A stretch of 64,000 bases of DNA from Paenibacillus tundrae (GCF_030812775.1 NZ_JAUSTI010000003.1:248001-312000); one strand, 5' to 3'. Numbered from the stretch's first letter, positions 18,265 through 28,885 are shown. Notes: a model not told the origin generated them from the sequence alone. Numbers and translations are program-made.

Positions 18265-19362
18265 ATGAGTATGGATTTTATTGAAGCAATGAATGAGTTG
18301 GAGCGTGAAAAAGGGATCAGTAAGGATGTGCTGTTCGAAGCGATCGAGGCTGCCCTGATCTCCAGCTATAAGCGGAATTTCAACACCGCTCAAAACGTGC
18401 GTGTTGATATGAACCGCAATACTGGGGTTATCCGGGTATATGCTCGCAAACTGATCGTGGAGGAAGTCCTGGATTCACGTACCGAAATTTCATTGCCTGC
18501 TGCACGAGAAATCAACCCACACTTCCAGCTGGAAGATATTGCGGAGATCGAAGTAACGCCGCGCGATTTTGGCCGTATCGCCGCACAAACTGCCAAACAG
18601 GTAGTGACCCAGCGGATTCGTGAAGCTGAACGTGGCCTGATCTACAACGCTTTCGTTGATAAGGAAGAGGATATCGTTACGGGAGTAGTGCAGCGTCAGG
18701 ATTTGCGCAATATCTACATCGATCTGGGCAAAATCGAAGCGGCTTTGCCGCTGACCGAATTGATGCCGAACGAGAAATTTGTTCATGGTGATCGTATCAA
18801 AGCCTACATCACCAAGGTCGAGAATACGACCAAAGGGCCACAGATCATTTTGTCCCGTACACACCCGGGCTTGTTGAAACGCCTCTTTGAACTGGAAGTT
18901 CCTGAAATTTTCGACGGTGTAGTTGAGATTAGATCCGTTGCGCGTGAAGCTGGCTTCCGCTCCAAAATTGCTGTGCATTCCCGTAATGAGGAAGTAGATC
19001 CAGTTGGATCTTGCGTAGGTCCCAAAGGGATGCGCGTGCAGACCATTGTGGGTGAGCTGCGCGGTGAAAAAATTGACATCGTTCGTTTCTCCGATCAGGT
19101 GGACGAATATGTGGCTAATGCACTGAGTCCTTCCAAGGTGTTGGAAGTTCAAGTGTTTGAGGAAGAAAAGATGGCTCGGGTTATCGTTCCTGACTATCAA
19201 CTTTCCCTCGCTATCGGGATTAAAGGTCAAAATGCCCGATTGGCAGCCAAGCTGACCGGCTGGAAAATCGACATTAAGAGCGAGAGCCAGGCGGAACAGG
19301 AATTCGGCAGAGAAAAAGATTCTTCTTCGGAAATGCATCAAGATTCCGTCTCCGTCGACTAA
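18265..19362 (+). CDS. nusA: transcription termination/antitermination factor NusA
   Basis: 365 residues in the compact Bacillota form: N-terminal RNA polymerase-binding domain, S1 domain (about 135-200), then two KH domains (VDPVGSCVGPKGMRVQTI near 245 and SLAIGIKGQNARLAAKLTGWKIDI near 315). It binds RNA polymerase and modulates pausing and termination. AAAGGGGGA (18247-18255) spaces correctly to the ATG at 18265; the frame open from 18235 lacks a site. The tail is short and acidic, without the extra repeats of the E. coli protein. Confidence 0.97.
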   Translation: MSMDFIEAMNELEREKGISKDVLFEAIEAALISSYKRNFNTAQNVRVDMNRNTGVIRVYARKLIVEEVLDSRTEISLPAAREINPHFQLEDIAEIEVTPRDFGRIAAQTAKQVVTQRIREAERGLIYNAFVDKEEDIVTGVVQRQDLRNIYIDLGKIEAALPLTELMPNEKFVHGDRIKAYITKVENTTKGPQIILSRTHPGLLKRLFELEVPEIFDGVVEIRSVAREAGFRSKIAVHSRNEEVDPVGSCVGPKGMRVQTIVGELRGEKIDIVRFSDQVDEYVANALSPSKVLEVQVFEEEKMARVIVPDYQLSLAIGIKGQNARLAAKLTGWKIDIKSESQAEQEFGREKDSSSEMHQDSVSVD

Positions 19363-19387
19363 AGTAAAGCACGGGGGGCGTTAACGT

Positions 19388-19696
19388 ATGAAAACCAAAA
19401 AAGTACCGCTGCGCAAATGTGTGGCGTGCCAGGAAATGATGCCTAAAAAGCAACTGATCCGAATCGTTAAAACGCCAGAGGATGAAGTGCTAATTGATTT
19501 AACTGGCAAAAAATCCGGACGTGGTGCTTATTTATGCGGTAAGGAATCCTGTTTTAAGCTTGCACTCAAAAACCGATCTTTGGATCGCGCGCTGAAAGGC
19601 AAGGTCTCACCGGAAATTTATGAGCAATTGGCTGCTGACTTTATTAAGGTAGAGGATGCATTCAAAGCTGCACAGGAGCGTGAAGATGATGAATAA
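19388..19696 (+). CDS. rnpM: RNase P modulator RnpM (YlxR)
   Basis: 102 residues of the YlxR family, which binds RNA and has been described as a modulator of RNase P. Begins MKTKKVPLRKCVACQEM with the conserved CVAC, GRGAYLC and C-F segments (Cys at about 11, 14, 51 and 56). The nusA-rnpM-ylxQ-infB order is conserved, and its end overlaps the start of ylxQ by 11 nt. Confidence 0.93.
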   Translation: MKTKKVPLRKCVACQEMMPKKQLIRIVKTPEDEVLIDLTGKKSGRGAYLCGKESCFKLALKNRSLDRALKGKVSPEIYEQLAADFIKVEDAFKAAQEREDDE

Positions 19697-20015
19697 TAAG
19701 GCTTTGTCTTATCTTGGACTTTCCATGCGTGCAGGTAAGCTTGTAACAGGTGAAGAAATTGTGCTCAAAGCAGTCCGTTCTTCCGAAGCTAAAATGGTTA
19801 TTGTTGCGGGCGACGCCTCGGCCAATACACAAAAGAAATTTCGCGACAAATGTGGAACGTATAAAGTTCCGCTTGTAATCGGATTTGACCGGGATAGTCT
19901 AGGTTCAAGTATCGGTAAAGAAACGCGGGTTGTCCTTGCAGTAACGGACCGGGGGTTTGCAAAAATGATCTCCAAGCAAGTCGGTATAATGTCGGAGGTG
20001 GAGTATATTGAGTAA
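19686..20015 (+). CDS. ylxQ: L7Ae-family ribosomal protein YlxQ
   Basis: 109 residues of the L7Ae/L30e fold, a K-turn RNA-binding protein of uncertain physiological role. Typical segments are [15 protein letters not shown] (about 9-23) and [14 protein letters not shown] (about 38-51). Tandem ATG codons at 19686 and 19689, with AGGAG just upstream inside rnpM. Its end overlaps the infB start by 8 nt, so the three genes are translationally coupled. Confidence 0.92.
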   Translation: MMNNKALSYLGLSMRAGKLVTGEEIVLKAVRSSEAKMVIVAGDASANTQKKFRDKCGTYKVPLVIGFDRDSLGSSIGKETRVVLAVTDRGFAKMISKQVGIMSEVEYIE

Positions 20016-22581
20016 ACAGGAAAACAAGGATAAATTGCGGGTTTATGAATATGCGAAGTCCCTTAATATGAGCAGTAAAGAAATTATAACCATTCTTAAA
20101 AAGCTGGATATTCCCGTAAACAATCATATGAGTGTCATGGAGAATGGATCAGTGGGTAAGGTGGAACAATTTTTTAAAGATATAAAATCCACTGCAGCCT
20201 CAAAACAAAGTAACGAAGTAAAACAAGTTGCTACTTCCGCAGTGGGTAGCAATAAAACAGTGGACAACAGCAAGCCGGCCGGCGGAGTGAACACGCCGAG
20301 TGACAGTAATTCATCCGGTAGTCCCGTACTAAAAAAAATACAACAGGAAAAGCAGGTAGGTATGAACAATAGACCAAATTCCAACAATAACAATGGCTCC
20401 CAAAGACCTAGCGGCCAAGATAGCCGCAACAGAACAAACTCTTCCCAAGGCTCCAGCCAAGGAGGACAATCAAGTAACCGTCCAAGACCAGCTCAAGGCG
20501 GACAAAGCAGTACTTCATCCCGTCCACAAGGTTCAGGACAACAACGTCCAAACAATAGCGGTGGCGGTCAAGCAAGAAGCGGAGGACCAAGCAGTGGTAG
20601 CACTGGTGGCAACCGTACTGGCGGCCAAGGTCAAAGCCAAGGGCAAGGACAACGCAGAAGCGGACAAGGCAACTCAGGTAATAATAACAACAGTGGCAAC
20701 CGTTCTAACAGCGGTGGCGGCGGTCGTCGTTATGACGACAATCGTGGCGGTAACTTCCGTGGCCGTGGCGGAAAAAACAATCGCAACAGAAATCAACAAC
20801 AGTACCAACAACGTGAGAAAATTGATAACACGCCTAAGAAAATCATCGTTCGCGGTGACATGACTGTAGGTGAAACTGCTAAGCTGCTTCACAAAGATGC
20901 TTCCGAAGTTATCAAAAAACTCATCGGTATGGGCGTTATGGCTACAATCAACCAAGAACTCGATATTGACACTATTCTTCTGCTTGCAGGCGAATTCGGT
21001 GTTGAGGTTGAAGTGAAGATTGTACTTGAAGATGATCGTTTCGAAACGGTAGAAGAGAATGATGATCCAGCAGATCTTCAATCCCGTCCTCCAGTTGTTA
21101 CGATCATGGGTCACGTTGACCATGGTAAAACAACATTGCTTGATGCGATTCGTTCTACCAACGTAACGGGCGGCGAAGCTGGCGGAATCACGCAGCATAT
21201 CGGTGCTTATCAAGTTGAAATTAACAACAAAAAAATTACGTTCCTCGATACTCCGGGTCACGAAGCTTTCACAGCGATGCGTGCACGTGGAGCTCAAGTT
21301 ACGGATATTACGATTATCGTCGTAGCTGCTGATGATGGTGTTATGCCACAAACGGTTGAGGCAATCAACCATGCCAAAGCAGCAGGCCTACCGATTATTG
21401 TTGCTGTTAACAAAATCGATAAGCCAGGTGCAGATGCGGATAAAGTGAAGCAAGAATTGACTAACTATGAACTCGTTCCAGAAGAATGGGGCGGAGACAC
21501 GATCTTTGTTAACGTTTCTGCGAAACAAAGAATCGGTTTAGAAGGTCTGCTTGAGATGATCTTGCTCGTTGCAGAAGTGAATGAATACAAGGCGAACCCG
21601 GACAAACGTGCCCGTGGTACAGTGATCGAAGCCGAGCTGGATAAAGGACGTGGCCCAGTTGCACGTATCCTCGTACAGCACGGTACATTGAAAGTCGGAG
21701 ATGCATTCGTAGCTGGTAACTGCTTCGGTCGTGTGCGTGCGATGGTCAATGACAAAGGACGCAGATTAAAAGAAGCAGGACCATCCACACCTGTAGAAAT
21801 CACAGGTTTGACTGAGGTACCAGGTGCTGGTGATCCGTTTATGGTGTTTGAAGATGAGCGTAAAGCTCGTTCTATCGCTGATAAGCGTGCGATTACACAA
21901 CGTGAATCCGATCTGGGTACAAACACTCGCGTAACGTTGGATGATCTGTTCCAACACATCAAAGATGGTGAAATCAAAGACTTGAACGTAATCATCAAAG
22001 GTGACGTACAAGGTTCGGTTGAAGCATTGAAAGGTTCCCTTGCTAAAATCGAGGTTGAAGGTGTGCGCGTGAAGATCATTCACAGTGGTGCTGGTGCGAT
22101 TACAGAATCCGATATCATTTTGGCAGCTGCATCTAATGCGATTGTGATTGGTTTCAACGTTCGTCCAGATAACCAAGCGAAGGTTACAGCAGATCAAGAG
22201 CAAGTAGACATTCGTCTGCATCGTGTTATCTACAGTGTTATCGAAGAAATTGAACAAGCAATGAAAGGTATGCTTGACCCGGTTTACAAAGAAAAAGTTA
22301 TCGGTCATGCTGAAGTTCGGAGCACATTCTCGATTAGTAAAGTGGGTACAATTGCTGGATGTATGGTTACTTCAGGTAAAATTACACGTTCCGCAGAGGC
22401 ACGTTTGATTCGTGATGGCATCGTCCTTTACGAAGGCAAACTGGATTCCTTGAAGCGTTACAAAGATGATGCTAAAGAAGTAGCTCAAGGCTACGAATGT
22501 GGTATCACGCTGGATAAATACAATGATCTCAAAGAAGGCGACGTTATCGAAGCCTTCATTATGGAGAGCGTACAACGATAA
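20008..22581 (+). CDS. infB: translation initiation factor IF-2 with a long low-complexity arm
   Basis: 857 residues. An N-terminal IF2_N-like helix region (about 1-55), then a roughly 190-residue arm (about 75-270) made almost only of Gly, Gln, Asn, Ser and Arg with RGG-like motifs ([14 protein letters not shown]), then a second IF2_N module, then the GTPase domain: GHVDHGKT at about 368-375, [16 protein letters not shown], followed by beta-barrels and the C-terminal initiator-tRNA-binding domain. Start TTG at 20008 with GGAGGTGG upstream. IF-2 places fMet-tRNA on the 30S and joins the 50S. The arm replaces the charged Lys/Glu/Ala region common in other bacteria. Confidence 0.98.
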   Translation: MSKQENKDKLRVYEYAKSLNMSSKEIITILKKLDIPVNNHMSVMENGSVGKVEQFFKDIKSTAASKQSNEVKQVATSAVGSNKTVDNSKPAGGVNTPSDSNSSGSPVLKKIQQEKQVGMNNRPNSNNNNGSQRPSGQDSRNRTNSSQGSSQGGQSSNRPRPAQGGQSSTSSRPQGSGQQRPNNSGGGQARSGGPSSGSTGGNRTGGQGQSQGQGQRRSGQGNSGNNNNSGNRSNSGGGGRRYDDNRGGNFRGRGGKNNRNRNQQQYQQREKIDNTPKKIIVRGDMTVGETAKLLHKDASEVIKKLIGMGVMATINQELDIDTILLLAGEFGVEVEVKIVLEDDRFETVEENDDPADLQSRPPVVTIMGHVDHGKTTLLDAIRSTNVTGGEAGGITQHIGAYQVEINNKKITFLDTPGHEAFTAMRARGAQVTDITIIVVAADDGVMPQTVEAINHAKAAGLPIIVAVNKIDKPGADADKVKQELTNYELVPEEWGGDTIFVNVSAKQRIGLEGLLEMILLVAEVNEYKANPDKRARGTVIEAELDKGRGPVARILVQHGTLKVGDAFVAGNCFGRVRAMVNDKGRRLKEAGPSTPVEITGLTEVPGAGDPFMVFEDERKARSIADKRAITQRESDLGTNTRVTLDDLFQHIKDGEIKDLNVIIKGDVQGSVEALKGSLAKIEVEGVRVKIIHSGAGAITESDIILAAASNAIVIGFNVRPDNQAKVTADQEQVDIRLHRVIYSVIEEIEQAMKGMLDPVYKEKVIGHAEVRSTFSISKVGTIAGCMVTSGKITRSAEARLIRDGIVLYEGKLDSLKRYKDDAKEVAQGYECGITLDKYNDLKEGDVIEAFIMESVQR

Positions 22582-22606
22582 GCAAGGAAGCATGAGGTGA
22601 ACAACA

Positions 22607-22966
22607 ATGGCTAAGATTCGTACAGGTAGAGTGGGCGAGCAGATCAAGAAAGAACTCAGTGTGCTCATCCAGTCAGAACTGAAAGATCCACGGATCGGTT
22701 TTATTACCGTAACGGGAGTTGAAGTAACTGGCGACTTGTCGCAAGCCAAAGTTTATCTGAGTGTCTTCGGTGAACAGGAACAGAAGGATAACTCGCTCAA
22801 AGCTCTGGAAAAAGCAAATGGATTTTTGCGTTCTGAGCTGGGCAAGCGTATCCGGTTCCGCCATGTTCCCGAGTTGATATTCAAGATCGACGAATCCATC
22901 GCTTATGGTAGCCGGATTGAGAAGCTACTTGGCGATATTGGTTCAGACAAGAACGAATCCCAGTAA
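22607..22966 (+). CDS. rbfA: ribosome-binding factor A
   Basis: 119 residues, KH-like fold; late 30S maturation and cold adaptation. Contains the family signature [20 protein letters not shown] (about 25-44) and ends in a short charged tail. GAGGTGA precedes the ATG. It follows infB directly; the small ylxP gene found here in B. subtilis is absent. Confidence 0.96.
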   Translation: MAKIRTGRVGEQIKKELSVLIQSELKDPRIGFITVTGVEVTGDLSQAKVYLSVFGEQEQKDNSLKALEKANGFLRSELGKRIRFRHVPELIFKIDESIAYGSRIEKLLGDIGSDKNESQ

Positions 22967-22985
22967 CAGAATAGAGGAGACGGCA

Positions 22986-23963
22986 ATGCACACTTATGAA
23001 CAGGCGCTTCAAAGTGGAAAGAAATTTCTACTGGAGCATGATGATTACCTGGTCGTGTCGCATGTACAGCCGGACGGTGACGCAGTCAGCTCGACGGTAA
23101 CGGTGGGCTGGCTGCTGTCATGTCTGGGCAAGACATTCACGATGATTAATGAAGGTGAAATCCCCGGACGTATGCGCTTCTTATGGGGAGCAGATGACAT
23201 CGTGAACATGACCGAACAACCACCAACGCGAAAATTTAAAGCAGTCATTTGTGTGGACTGTGCTGATTTTGCACGAGTAGGCTTAACTCGTCATTATTTT
23301 GAAGAGGATGCAGTCATCTTAAATATTGATCATCATCCAACTAATAATGCATACGGAACTGTGAATATTATTAAATCAGATGCTGCAGCAACGGCAGAGA
23401 TTTTGTTTGATTTGGTAAGTCTGTTTCCAGTGACGTTGAATAAAGATGCAGCGACTGCCATTTATACGGGGTTATTAACCGATACAGGTGGTTTTCGTTA
23501 TGCCAATACAAGTCCAAATGTAATGACAACAGCATCGAAGTTGCTCGAACATGGTGTGGACGGTCCGTACCTAGCACAGATGTTACTAGAGCAAGTTACT
23601 CTTCCTCAAGTTCGTATTTTGAATCAGGCACTGAATAGCCTGCAAATGACGGATGATGGCAAGATTGCTTGGGTTGTTATCACGCCTGAAGATATGACTA
23701 CTTGTGGTGCGGCTAATGAAGATCTTGAAGGTATTGTGAACTACCCGCGTAATATTCAAGGGGTGGAAGTAGGGATCTTTTTCAAAGTGATTAATGATTC
23801 AGCCGTAAAAGTATCGCTTCGCTCTGCAGGTAAGGTCGATGTAGCTGAACTTGCACAAACATTTGGTGGGGGTGGCCATGTACTTGCTGCAGGCTGCCGA
23901 CTGGAAGGTACGCTGGAAGACATCGTAGCTAAGGTTCTGAAGCAGGTGAATGTACAATGGTAA
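22986..23963 (+). CDS. nrnA: oligoribonuclease / pAp-phosphatase NrnA (DHH family)
   Basis: 325 residues, DHH-DHHA1 architecture. It degrades nano-RNA and dephosphorylates pAp. Visible metal motifs are HVQPDGDA (about 25-32), VDCADF, DHH (IDHHPTNN, about 117) and the C-terminal FGGGGHVLAAG. AGAGGAG upstream of the ATG at 22986 supports this start. The gene overlaps truB by 7 nt. Confidence 0.94.
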   Translation: MHTYEQALQSGKKFLLEHDDYLVVSHVQPDGDAVSSTVTVGWLLSCLGKTFTMINEGEIPGRMRFLWGADDIVNMTEQPPTRKFKAVICVDCADFARVGLTRHYFEEDAVILNIDHHPTNNAYGTVNIIKSDAAATAEILFDLVSLFPVTLNKDAATAIYTGLLTDTGGFRYANTSPNVMTTASKLLEHGVDGPYLAQMLLEQVTLPQVRILNQALNSLQMTDDGKIAWVVITPEDMTTCGAANEDLEGIVNYPRNIQGVEVGIFFKVINDSAVKVSLRSAGKVDVAELAQTFGGGGHVLAAGCRLEGTLEDIVAKVLKQVNVQW

Positions 23964-24880
23964 AACCGTTTGAAGGAATACTAGCGGTATATAAACCAGC
24001 AGGTTATACTTCACATGATGTCGTTGCCAAATTGCGTCGCATTCTGAAAATGAAGCGCATTGGACATACAGGAACATTAGATCCACAAGTTACGGGAGTT
24101 CTTCCGCTTTGTCTTGGACGTGCAACACGGGTGGTTGAGTATATGCAGGAACTACCTAAGGAGTATGTGGCTACACTACGTCTTGGTCTCTCTACAGATA
24201 CAGAGGACATGACAGGTGAAGTTATTGAGCGTTCGGAAGAAGCTGTTAATGTGACGGAGGAGCAGGTACGTTTGGCGTTAGAGAAGTTTCAGGGTACGAT
24301 CTCTCAGGTTCCGCCGATGTATTCAGCCCTCAAAGTGGATGGCAAACGTCTATATGAACTGGCACGTGAAGGAAAAACGGTCGAACGCAAAAGTCGCGAA
24401 GTGACGATCTATGAGCTTGAATTCACCGGGATTGAGACTCATGGAGACACAACGGATATTTCATTCCGTGCATTGTGTTCTAAAGGTACGTATATTCGAA
24501 CGTTATGTGTGGATATTGGGCGTGAGCTAGGTTATCCTTCCACGATGGTACAGCTCGAACGCACCATGTCTGCAGGGATTCCCGCAGATCGTTGTTTGAC
24601 AATGGAAGAGGTTGAGCAGCGTATGGCAGAGAATACAATAACCGAAGCATTCATACCAGTAGACGAAGCAATTTACTTTATACCTTCACACACGGTTAAT
24701 GATGAACTAGCCAAAGGAGCTCTTCAGGGTCAGAAGTTGTCTGCGCGTTTGTTAGAGCCACCTGTAGAACAACCTGGCCTTCTGCGGTTATACACCCAGG
24801 ATGGGACGTTCCTGGGCATTTTTGAACGAGACGAACTTAAAGCGACAGTCAGAGCAGTCAAGGTATTTTTACCCGAATAA
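23957..24880 (+). CDS. truB: tRNA pseudouridine(55) synthase
   Basis: 307 residues. Makes psi55 in the tRNA T-loop. The catalytic Asp lies in HTGTLDPQVTGVL (about residues 35-47); KPAGYTSHDVV and the C-terminal PUA-like region are present. The ATG lies inside the last codons of nrnA, so translation is coupled. The rbfA-nrnA-truB-ribF-rpsO order is conserved. Confidence 0.97.
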   Translation: MVKPFEGILAVYKPAGYTSHDVVAKLRRILKMKRIGHTGTLDPQVTGVLPLCLGRATRVVEYMQELPKEYVATLRLGLSTDTEDMTGEVIERSEEAVNVTEEQVRLALEKFQGTISQVPPMYSALKVDGKRLYELAREGKTVERKSREVTIYELEFTGIETHGDTTDISFRALCSKGTYIRTLCVDIGRELGYPSTMVQLERTMSAGIPADRCLTMEEVEQRMAENTITEAFIPVDEAIYFIPSHTVNDELAKGALQGQKLSARLLEPPVEQPGLLRLYTQDGTFLGIFERDELKATVRAVKVFLPE

Positions 24881-24947
24881 CGGATCTTGAGTTTAGACTG
24901 TGTAGATGATAAGCTCTGTCTATCAAGTGAAATGCAGGTGAATGATT

Positions 24948-25886
24948 GTGAAAACCGTAATGCTAACATATCCGCAGACATTGACTTCCGATGAGCTGCA
25001 TACACAGCCCCAAGTGCTAGCTATTGGTCAATTTGACGGACTGCACCTCGGACATGCAAGCGTCATTTTGTCAGCTGTCCGCATTGCGCGTGAAACTGGT
25101 GTGCAAGCGGCGGTAATGACCTTTCATCCTCATCCGAAGGAAGTTATGCGCAAAGGCGATTACGAAGGATATCTGACTCCACTGCAAGACAAAGAAGAGA
25201 TCCTGGCTGGGCTTGGCGTAGACATACTATATGTTGTTGAATTTAACGATGAATTCTCGAAATTGACTCCGGAGCAATTCGCTCACGATCTGTTGTTGCC
25301 ACTTCAGACGCGTACGGCTGTTGTCGGTTTTGATTTCCGATTTGGACATCAAGGAGCAGGCGACGAACAATTGCTTCGGTCGTTAGGTGGTAACGACATG
25401 ACGGTTGAGACGGTACCTCCGTTCTTGTTAAACGGGGAGAAGGTAAGCAGCTCCCTTATCCGAGGATTGCTCAAACATGGGCAGATGGATGAAGCTAGTC
25501 AGTGGCTAGGTCGACCTTACAGTATCCGAGGAACCGTGGTTCATGGGGAAAAGCGTGGTCGTACCATTGGTTTCCCGACGGCTAACCTTGAACTGTTGGA
25601 TCGTTATGTGATTCCAGCCAAAGGTGTATATGCGGTTCGTGTGCAATATGGAGAACAGATGCTGCGTGGAGTTATGAATTTAGGGGTGAAGCCGACTTTC
25701 CACGAAAGTGGGATGAAGCCTACGTTTGAAGTGCATCTGCTTGATTTTGAAGGGCAGTTGTATGATCAGGAATTGAAGGTAGAACTTGTTCACTATATTC
25801 GTGAAGAGCGTAAATTTGCTTCAATTGATGCATTGATCAGCCAGATCCGTGAGGATGCATTGACGGCTGCTCGTTTGTTATCCTAA
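24948..25886 (+). CDS. ribF: bifunctional riboflavin kinase / FAD synthetase
   Basis: 312 residues. The N-terminal nucleotidyltransferase domain carries GQFDGLHLGH (about 24-33) and TFHPHPKEV. The C-terminal riboflavin kinase domain carries GRTIGFPTANL (about 204-214). It converts riboflavin to FMN and FAD. The GTG at 24948 (MKTVMLTYPQ) is preferred because AGGTG (24936-24940) is 7 nt upstream, whereas the ATG at 24942 is too close. Confidence 0.95.
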   Translation: MKTVMLTYPQTLTSDELHTQPQVLAIGQFDGLHLGHASVILSAVRIARETGVQAAVMTFHPHPKEVMRKGDYEGYLTPLQDKEEILAGLGVDILYVVEFNDEFSKLTPEQFAHDLLLPLQTRTAVVGFDFRFGHQGAGDEQLLRSLGGNDMTVETVPPFLLNGEKVSSSLIRGLLKHGQMDEASQWLGRPYSIRGTVVHGEKRGRTIGFPTANLELLDRYVIPAKGVYAVRVQYGEQMLRGVMNLGVKPTFHESGMKPTFEVHLLDFEGQLYDQELKVELVHYIREERKFASIDALISQIREDALTAARLLS

Positions 25887-25913
25887 AAAAATGAAACAAA
25901 ATGTAGGTTGAGA

Positions 25914-25943
25914 TTTACTTTAGCCTACGAACTATGATACAAT
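25914..25943 (+). promoter_or_regulatory. sigma-A promoter of rpsO
   Basis: TTTACT (25914-25919), 18-nt spacer, TACAAT (25938-25943). Transcription from here includes the structured leader. Confidence 0.65.
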
Positions 25944-25950
25944 GTACTAC

Positions 25951-26045
25951 GTTGTCGATTGAGACAACAGACAACCTTAGCTTGGTTGCATGCTCTCACC
26001 GGCGGTTACGAGGCTAATGGCGATTATATGAAGGAGGTGAATAGG
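25951..26045 (+). promoter_or_regulatory. candidate S15 autoregulatory leader
   Basis: GTTGTC (25951-25956) can pair with either of two GACAAC copies (25963-25968 or 25970-25975). CAACC (25972-25976) / GGTTG (25984-25988) makes a hairpin whose loop TTAGC (25977-25981) can pair with GCTAA (26013-26017), giving a pseudoknot option near the ribosome site (26031-26039). S15 leaders are known to autoregulate in many bacteria; the exact fold here is inferred by eye. Confidence 0.55.
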
Positions 26046-26315
26046 ATGGCATTGACTCAAGAACGTAAACAACAACTGATCGACGAGCACAAAACTCACG
26101 AGTCCGACACAGGATCTCCAGAGGTGCAAGTTGCTATCCTTACGGAAAACATCAGAAGTTTGACAGACCACTTGCGTACGCATAAGAAAGACCACCACTC
26201 ACGTCGTGGACTTTTGAAAATGGTAGGTCAACGTCGTAAGCTTTTGGCTTACGTGAAAAACAAAGATGTTAAACGTTACAGCGCATTGATCGAGAAACTC
26301 GGATTGCGTCGTTAA
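26046..26315 (+). CDS. rpsO: 30S ribosomal protein S15
   Basis: 89 residues, four-helix protein binding the 16S rRNA central domain. Contains [19 protein letters not shown] and the [19 protein letters not shown] segment. AAGGAGGTGA precedes the ATG at 26046; the in-frame extension from 25959 is leader RNA, not protein. A very long terminator follows. Confidence 0.98.
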   Translation: MALTQERKQQLIDEHKTHESDTGSPEVQVAILTENIRSLTDHLRTHKKDHHSRRGLLKMVGQRRKLLAYVKNKDVKRYSALIEKLGLRR

Positions 26316-26333
26316 TTATCGTACATGTTTTCA

Positions 26334-26404
26334 AAACCAACCTGGCTGTTATCCGCCTTCCTTTTGTCTAAAAGGACAAGCGGAACCTACAGCCGGGTTG
26401 TTTT
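26334..26404 (+). terminator. long multi-stem terminator between rpsO and pnp
   Basis: Outer stem AACCAACCTGGCTGT / ACAGCCGGGTTGTT (imperfect), middle TCCGC (26352-26356)/GCGGA (26380-26384), inner CCTTTT/AAAAGG, then TTTT. pnp mRNAs are often controlled by RNase cleavage of such a stem, so it may also be a processing site. Confidence 0.75.
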
Positions 26405-26437
26405 GTAGATGAACATGTTGCCATATATTTGTAGATG

Positions 26438-26464
26438 GGAGCTCCGCAAGGGGCTTTTGTTTTG
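26438..26464 (+). terminator. second terminator-like hairpin upstream of pnp
   Basis: AGCTCC (26440-26445), GCAA loop, GGGGCT (26450-26455), then TTTTGTTTTG. The same AGCTCC-GCAA-GGGGCT design recurs after ymfJ at 47071. Another small AGAGG/CCTCT hairpin follows at 26467-26485. Confidence 0.65.
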
Positions 26465-26590
26465 CTAGAGGGCTTGTTGTCCTCTTAATGAAATGTGAAA
26501 CCTGCCGATGCTAATGAATGTTGGACAAGCAGGAAATACTGTGAAGATGCAGAATCCATTGTGTTAGGAACGATTAAAAGGAGGGATTTC

Positions 26591-28693
26591 ATGGAAAAGC
26601 GTGTTGAAATGCAACTTGGTGGAAGAACGCTTGTGCTTGAAACAGGTCGTTTGGCTAAACAAGCTAACGCTGCGGTTAAGGTGACGTACGGAGATACCGT
26701 TGTATTGTGTACCGTTACAGCATCCAGCGAACCAAAAGATTTAGACTTTTTCCCATTGACGGTTAACTATGAAGAGAGATTGTACGCTGTAGGTAAGATT
26801 CCTGGGGGATTCATCAAACGTGAAGGCAGACCGAGCGAAAAGGCGATCCTTGCAAGCCGTCTGACTGACCGTCCGATTCGTCCATTGTTCCCAGAAGGCT
26901 TCCGTAATGATGTTCAAGTCCTCAACATCGTTATGAGTGTTGATCAGGACTGTGAACCACAAATTGCTGCGATGATCGGTACGTCGGCTGCACTCAGCAT
27001 TTCTGATGTTCCATTCAGCGGGCCAATCGGTGGTGTAAAAGTGGGACGTATTAATGGTGAATTCATCATTAACCCAACGATTGCACAGCTTGAAGTAAGT
27101 GAGATCGAGCTTGTGGTAGCTGGAACGAAAGATGCCATTATGATGGTTGAAGCTGAAGCTAACGAAGTGCCAGAAGAAATCATGCTTGAAGCAATCATGT
27201 TCGGTCACGATGAGATCAAAAACATTGTTGCTGTGATTGAACAACTGGTAGAAGTAGCTGGCAAAGAAAAAATGGCTGTGAAACTGCATGCAGTTAACGC
27301 TGATGTAAATAGCGCTGTTCGTGAATTTGCGAGTGCACGTCTCGTTGATGCAGTTAAAATTGCGGAGAAACATGCTCGTCAGGATGCAATTGATGTAGTG
27401 AATGACGAAACGGTTGCTCACTTCGAAGAGAAATATATCGAAACACCTGAACTGCTCAAAGATGTAAAAGAAGTGCTTCACGATATTGTAAAAGAAGAAG
27501 TACGTCGTCTCATTACACATGATAAGGTTCGTCCGGATGGTCGTGGCCTGGCTGAGATTCGTCCAATTGAATGTGACACATCCTTGTTGCCACGTACGCA
27601 TGGCTCTGGTCTGTTTACGCGTGGTCAAACACAAGCACTTAGCATTTGTACGCTTGGTGCGCTCGGTGATGTTCAGATTTTGGATGGCATCAGCCTGGAA
27701 GAAACCAAACGTTTCATGCACCATTACAACTTCCCACCGTTCAGCGTAGGTGAAGCTCGTCCATTGCGTGCGCCTGGTCGTCGTGAAATCGGACATGGTG
27801 CACTAGGTGAACGTGCCTTGGCGAAAGTGATTCCTTCTGAAACAGACTTCCCATACACAATTCGTCTTGTATCTGAAGTACTTGAATCCAACGGTTCCAC
27901 TTCACAAGCAAGTATCTGTGCGAGCACACTCGCAATGATGGATGCTGGTGTACCCATTAAAGCTCCAGTAGCCGGTGTCGCTATGGGTCTGATCAAAGAC
28001 GGCGATCATGTTTCAATCTTGAGCGATATTCAAGGTATGGAAGATCATCTGGGCGATATGGACTTTAAAGTTGCTGGAACACCTGAAGGTGTAACTGCAA
28101 TTCAAATGGACATCAAAATTGATGGTATTGATCGTCAAATTTTGTCTGAAGCACTGGCTCAAGCCAAAGAAGGTCGTATGCACATCTTGGGCAAAATGAC
28201 TGAGGTAATGAAAACTCCACGTGAGCAGTTGTCACAATATGCTCCTAAAATCACGACGATGCACATTAACCCGGACAAAATCCGTGATGTTATCGGTGCA
28301 GGTGGTAAAATTATCAATAAAATCATCGAGGAAACCGGTGTTAAAATTGATATTGAACAAGATGGACGTGTCTTTATTGCTTCCTCTAATCAGGAAATGA
28401 ACGATAAAGCAAAAGCAATCATCGAAGGGATCGTGCGTGAAGTACTGGTTGGCGAAATTTATGTCGGCAAAGTAAAACGTGTAGAAAAATTCGGTGCATT
28501 TGTTGAAGTTCTTCCGAATAAAGAAGGTCTGGTACACATCTCACAATTGTCCACAGAACGTGTTGCCAAAGTGGAAGATGTTGTAGCTATTGGTGATTCC
28601 ATTACGGTTAAAGTAACGGAAATTGACCCACAAGGTCGCATCAACCTTTCACGTAAAGCTGTATTAACGGCAGAAGCTCCAGCTCAATCTTAA
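26591..28693 (+). CDS. pnp: polynucleotide phosphorylase
   Basis: 700 residues. Two RNase PH domains separated by a helical domain, then KH ([23 protein letters not shown], about 565-587) and S1 (about 620-690) RNA-binding domains. A phosphorolytic 3'-5' exoribonuclease and degradosome component; the RNase J and RNase Y genes are in the same window. AAGGAGG before the ATG at 26591 sets the start; the longer open frame from 26495 runs through the upstream hairpins. Confidence 0.98.
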   Translation: MEKRVEMQLGGRTLVLETGRLAKQANAAVKVTYGDTVVLCTVTASSEPKDLDFFPLTVNYEERLYAVGKIPGGFIKREGRPSEKAILASRLTDRPIRPLFPEGFRNDVQVLNIVMSVDQDCEPQIAAMIGTSAALSISDVPFSGPIGGVKVGRINGEFIINPTIAQLEVSEIELVVAGTKDAIMMVEAEANEVPEEIMLEAIMFGHDEIKNIVAVIEQLVEVAGKEKMAVKLHAVNADVNSAVREFASARLVDAVKIAEKHARQDAIDVVNDETVAHFEEKYIETPELLKDVKEVLHDIVKEEVRRLITHDKVRPDGRGLAEIRPIECDTSLLPRTHGSGLFTRGQTQALSICTLGALGDVQILDGISLEETKRFMHHYNFPPFSVGEARPLRAPGRREIGHGALGERALAKVIPSETDFPYTIRLVSEVLESNGSTSQASICASTLAMMDAGVPIKAPVAGVAMGLIKDGDHVSILSDIQGMEDHLGDMDFKVAGTPEGVTAIQMDIKIDGIDRQILSEALAQAKEGRMHILGKMTEVMKTPREQLSQYAPKITTMHINPDKIRDVIGAGGKIINKIIEETGVKIDIEQDGRVFIASSNQEMNDKAKAIIEGIVREVLVGEIYVGKVKRVEKFGAFVEVLPNKEGLVHISQLSTERVAKVEDVVAIGDSITVKVTEIDPQGRINLSRKAVLTAEAPAQS

Positions 28694-28729
28694 GTTTACA
28701 GCTTGAGATATAAAGGGTTCATTGAATCA

Positions 28730-28763
28730 AGAGACAGAAGGTTGTATTTCTGGCTCTTTTTTT
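28730..28763 (+). terminator. terminator after pnp
   Basis: AAGAG-A-CAGAA pairs with TTCTG-G-CTCTT around an 8-nt loop, followed by seven T. Confidence 0.85.
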
Positions 28764-28885
28764 AACGCCAAAAATAACTTTCATCCACGGAAAGCTGCAA
28801 GAAAAGCGATATCACGCTGTGTTTTATTCATATTCTTGCCCTTGTCCTCATATGATGGGGACAAAGACGGCGGGAGGATGGAGCT

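Noticed and set aside
18490..19341. 283-codon minus-strand open frame
   Set aside because: Shadow of nusA, with no ribosome site or recognisable domain.
20393..20863. 156-codon Ala/Val/Lys-rich frame on the plus strand
   Set aside because: A second frame of the low-complexity arm of infB; repetitive composition keeps it open by chance.
26741..27796. 351-codon open frame on the minus strand
   Set aside because: Exact antisense of pnp; composition follows the codon pattern of pnp and there is no start context or known domain.
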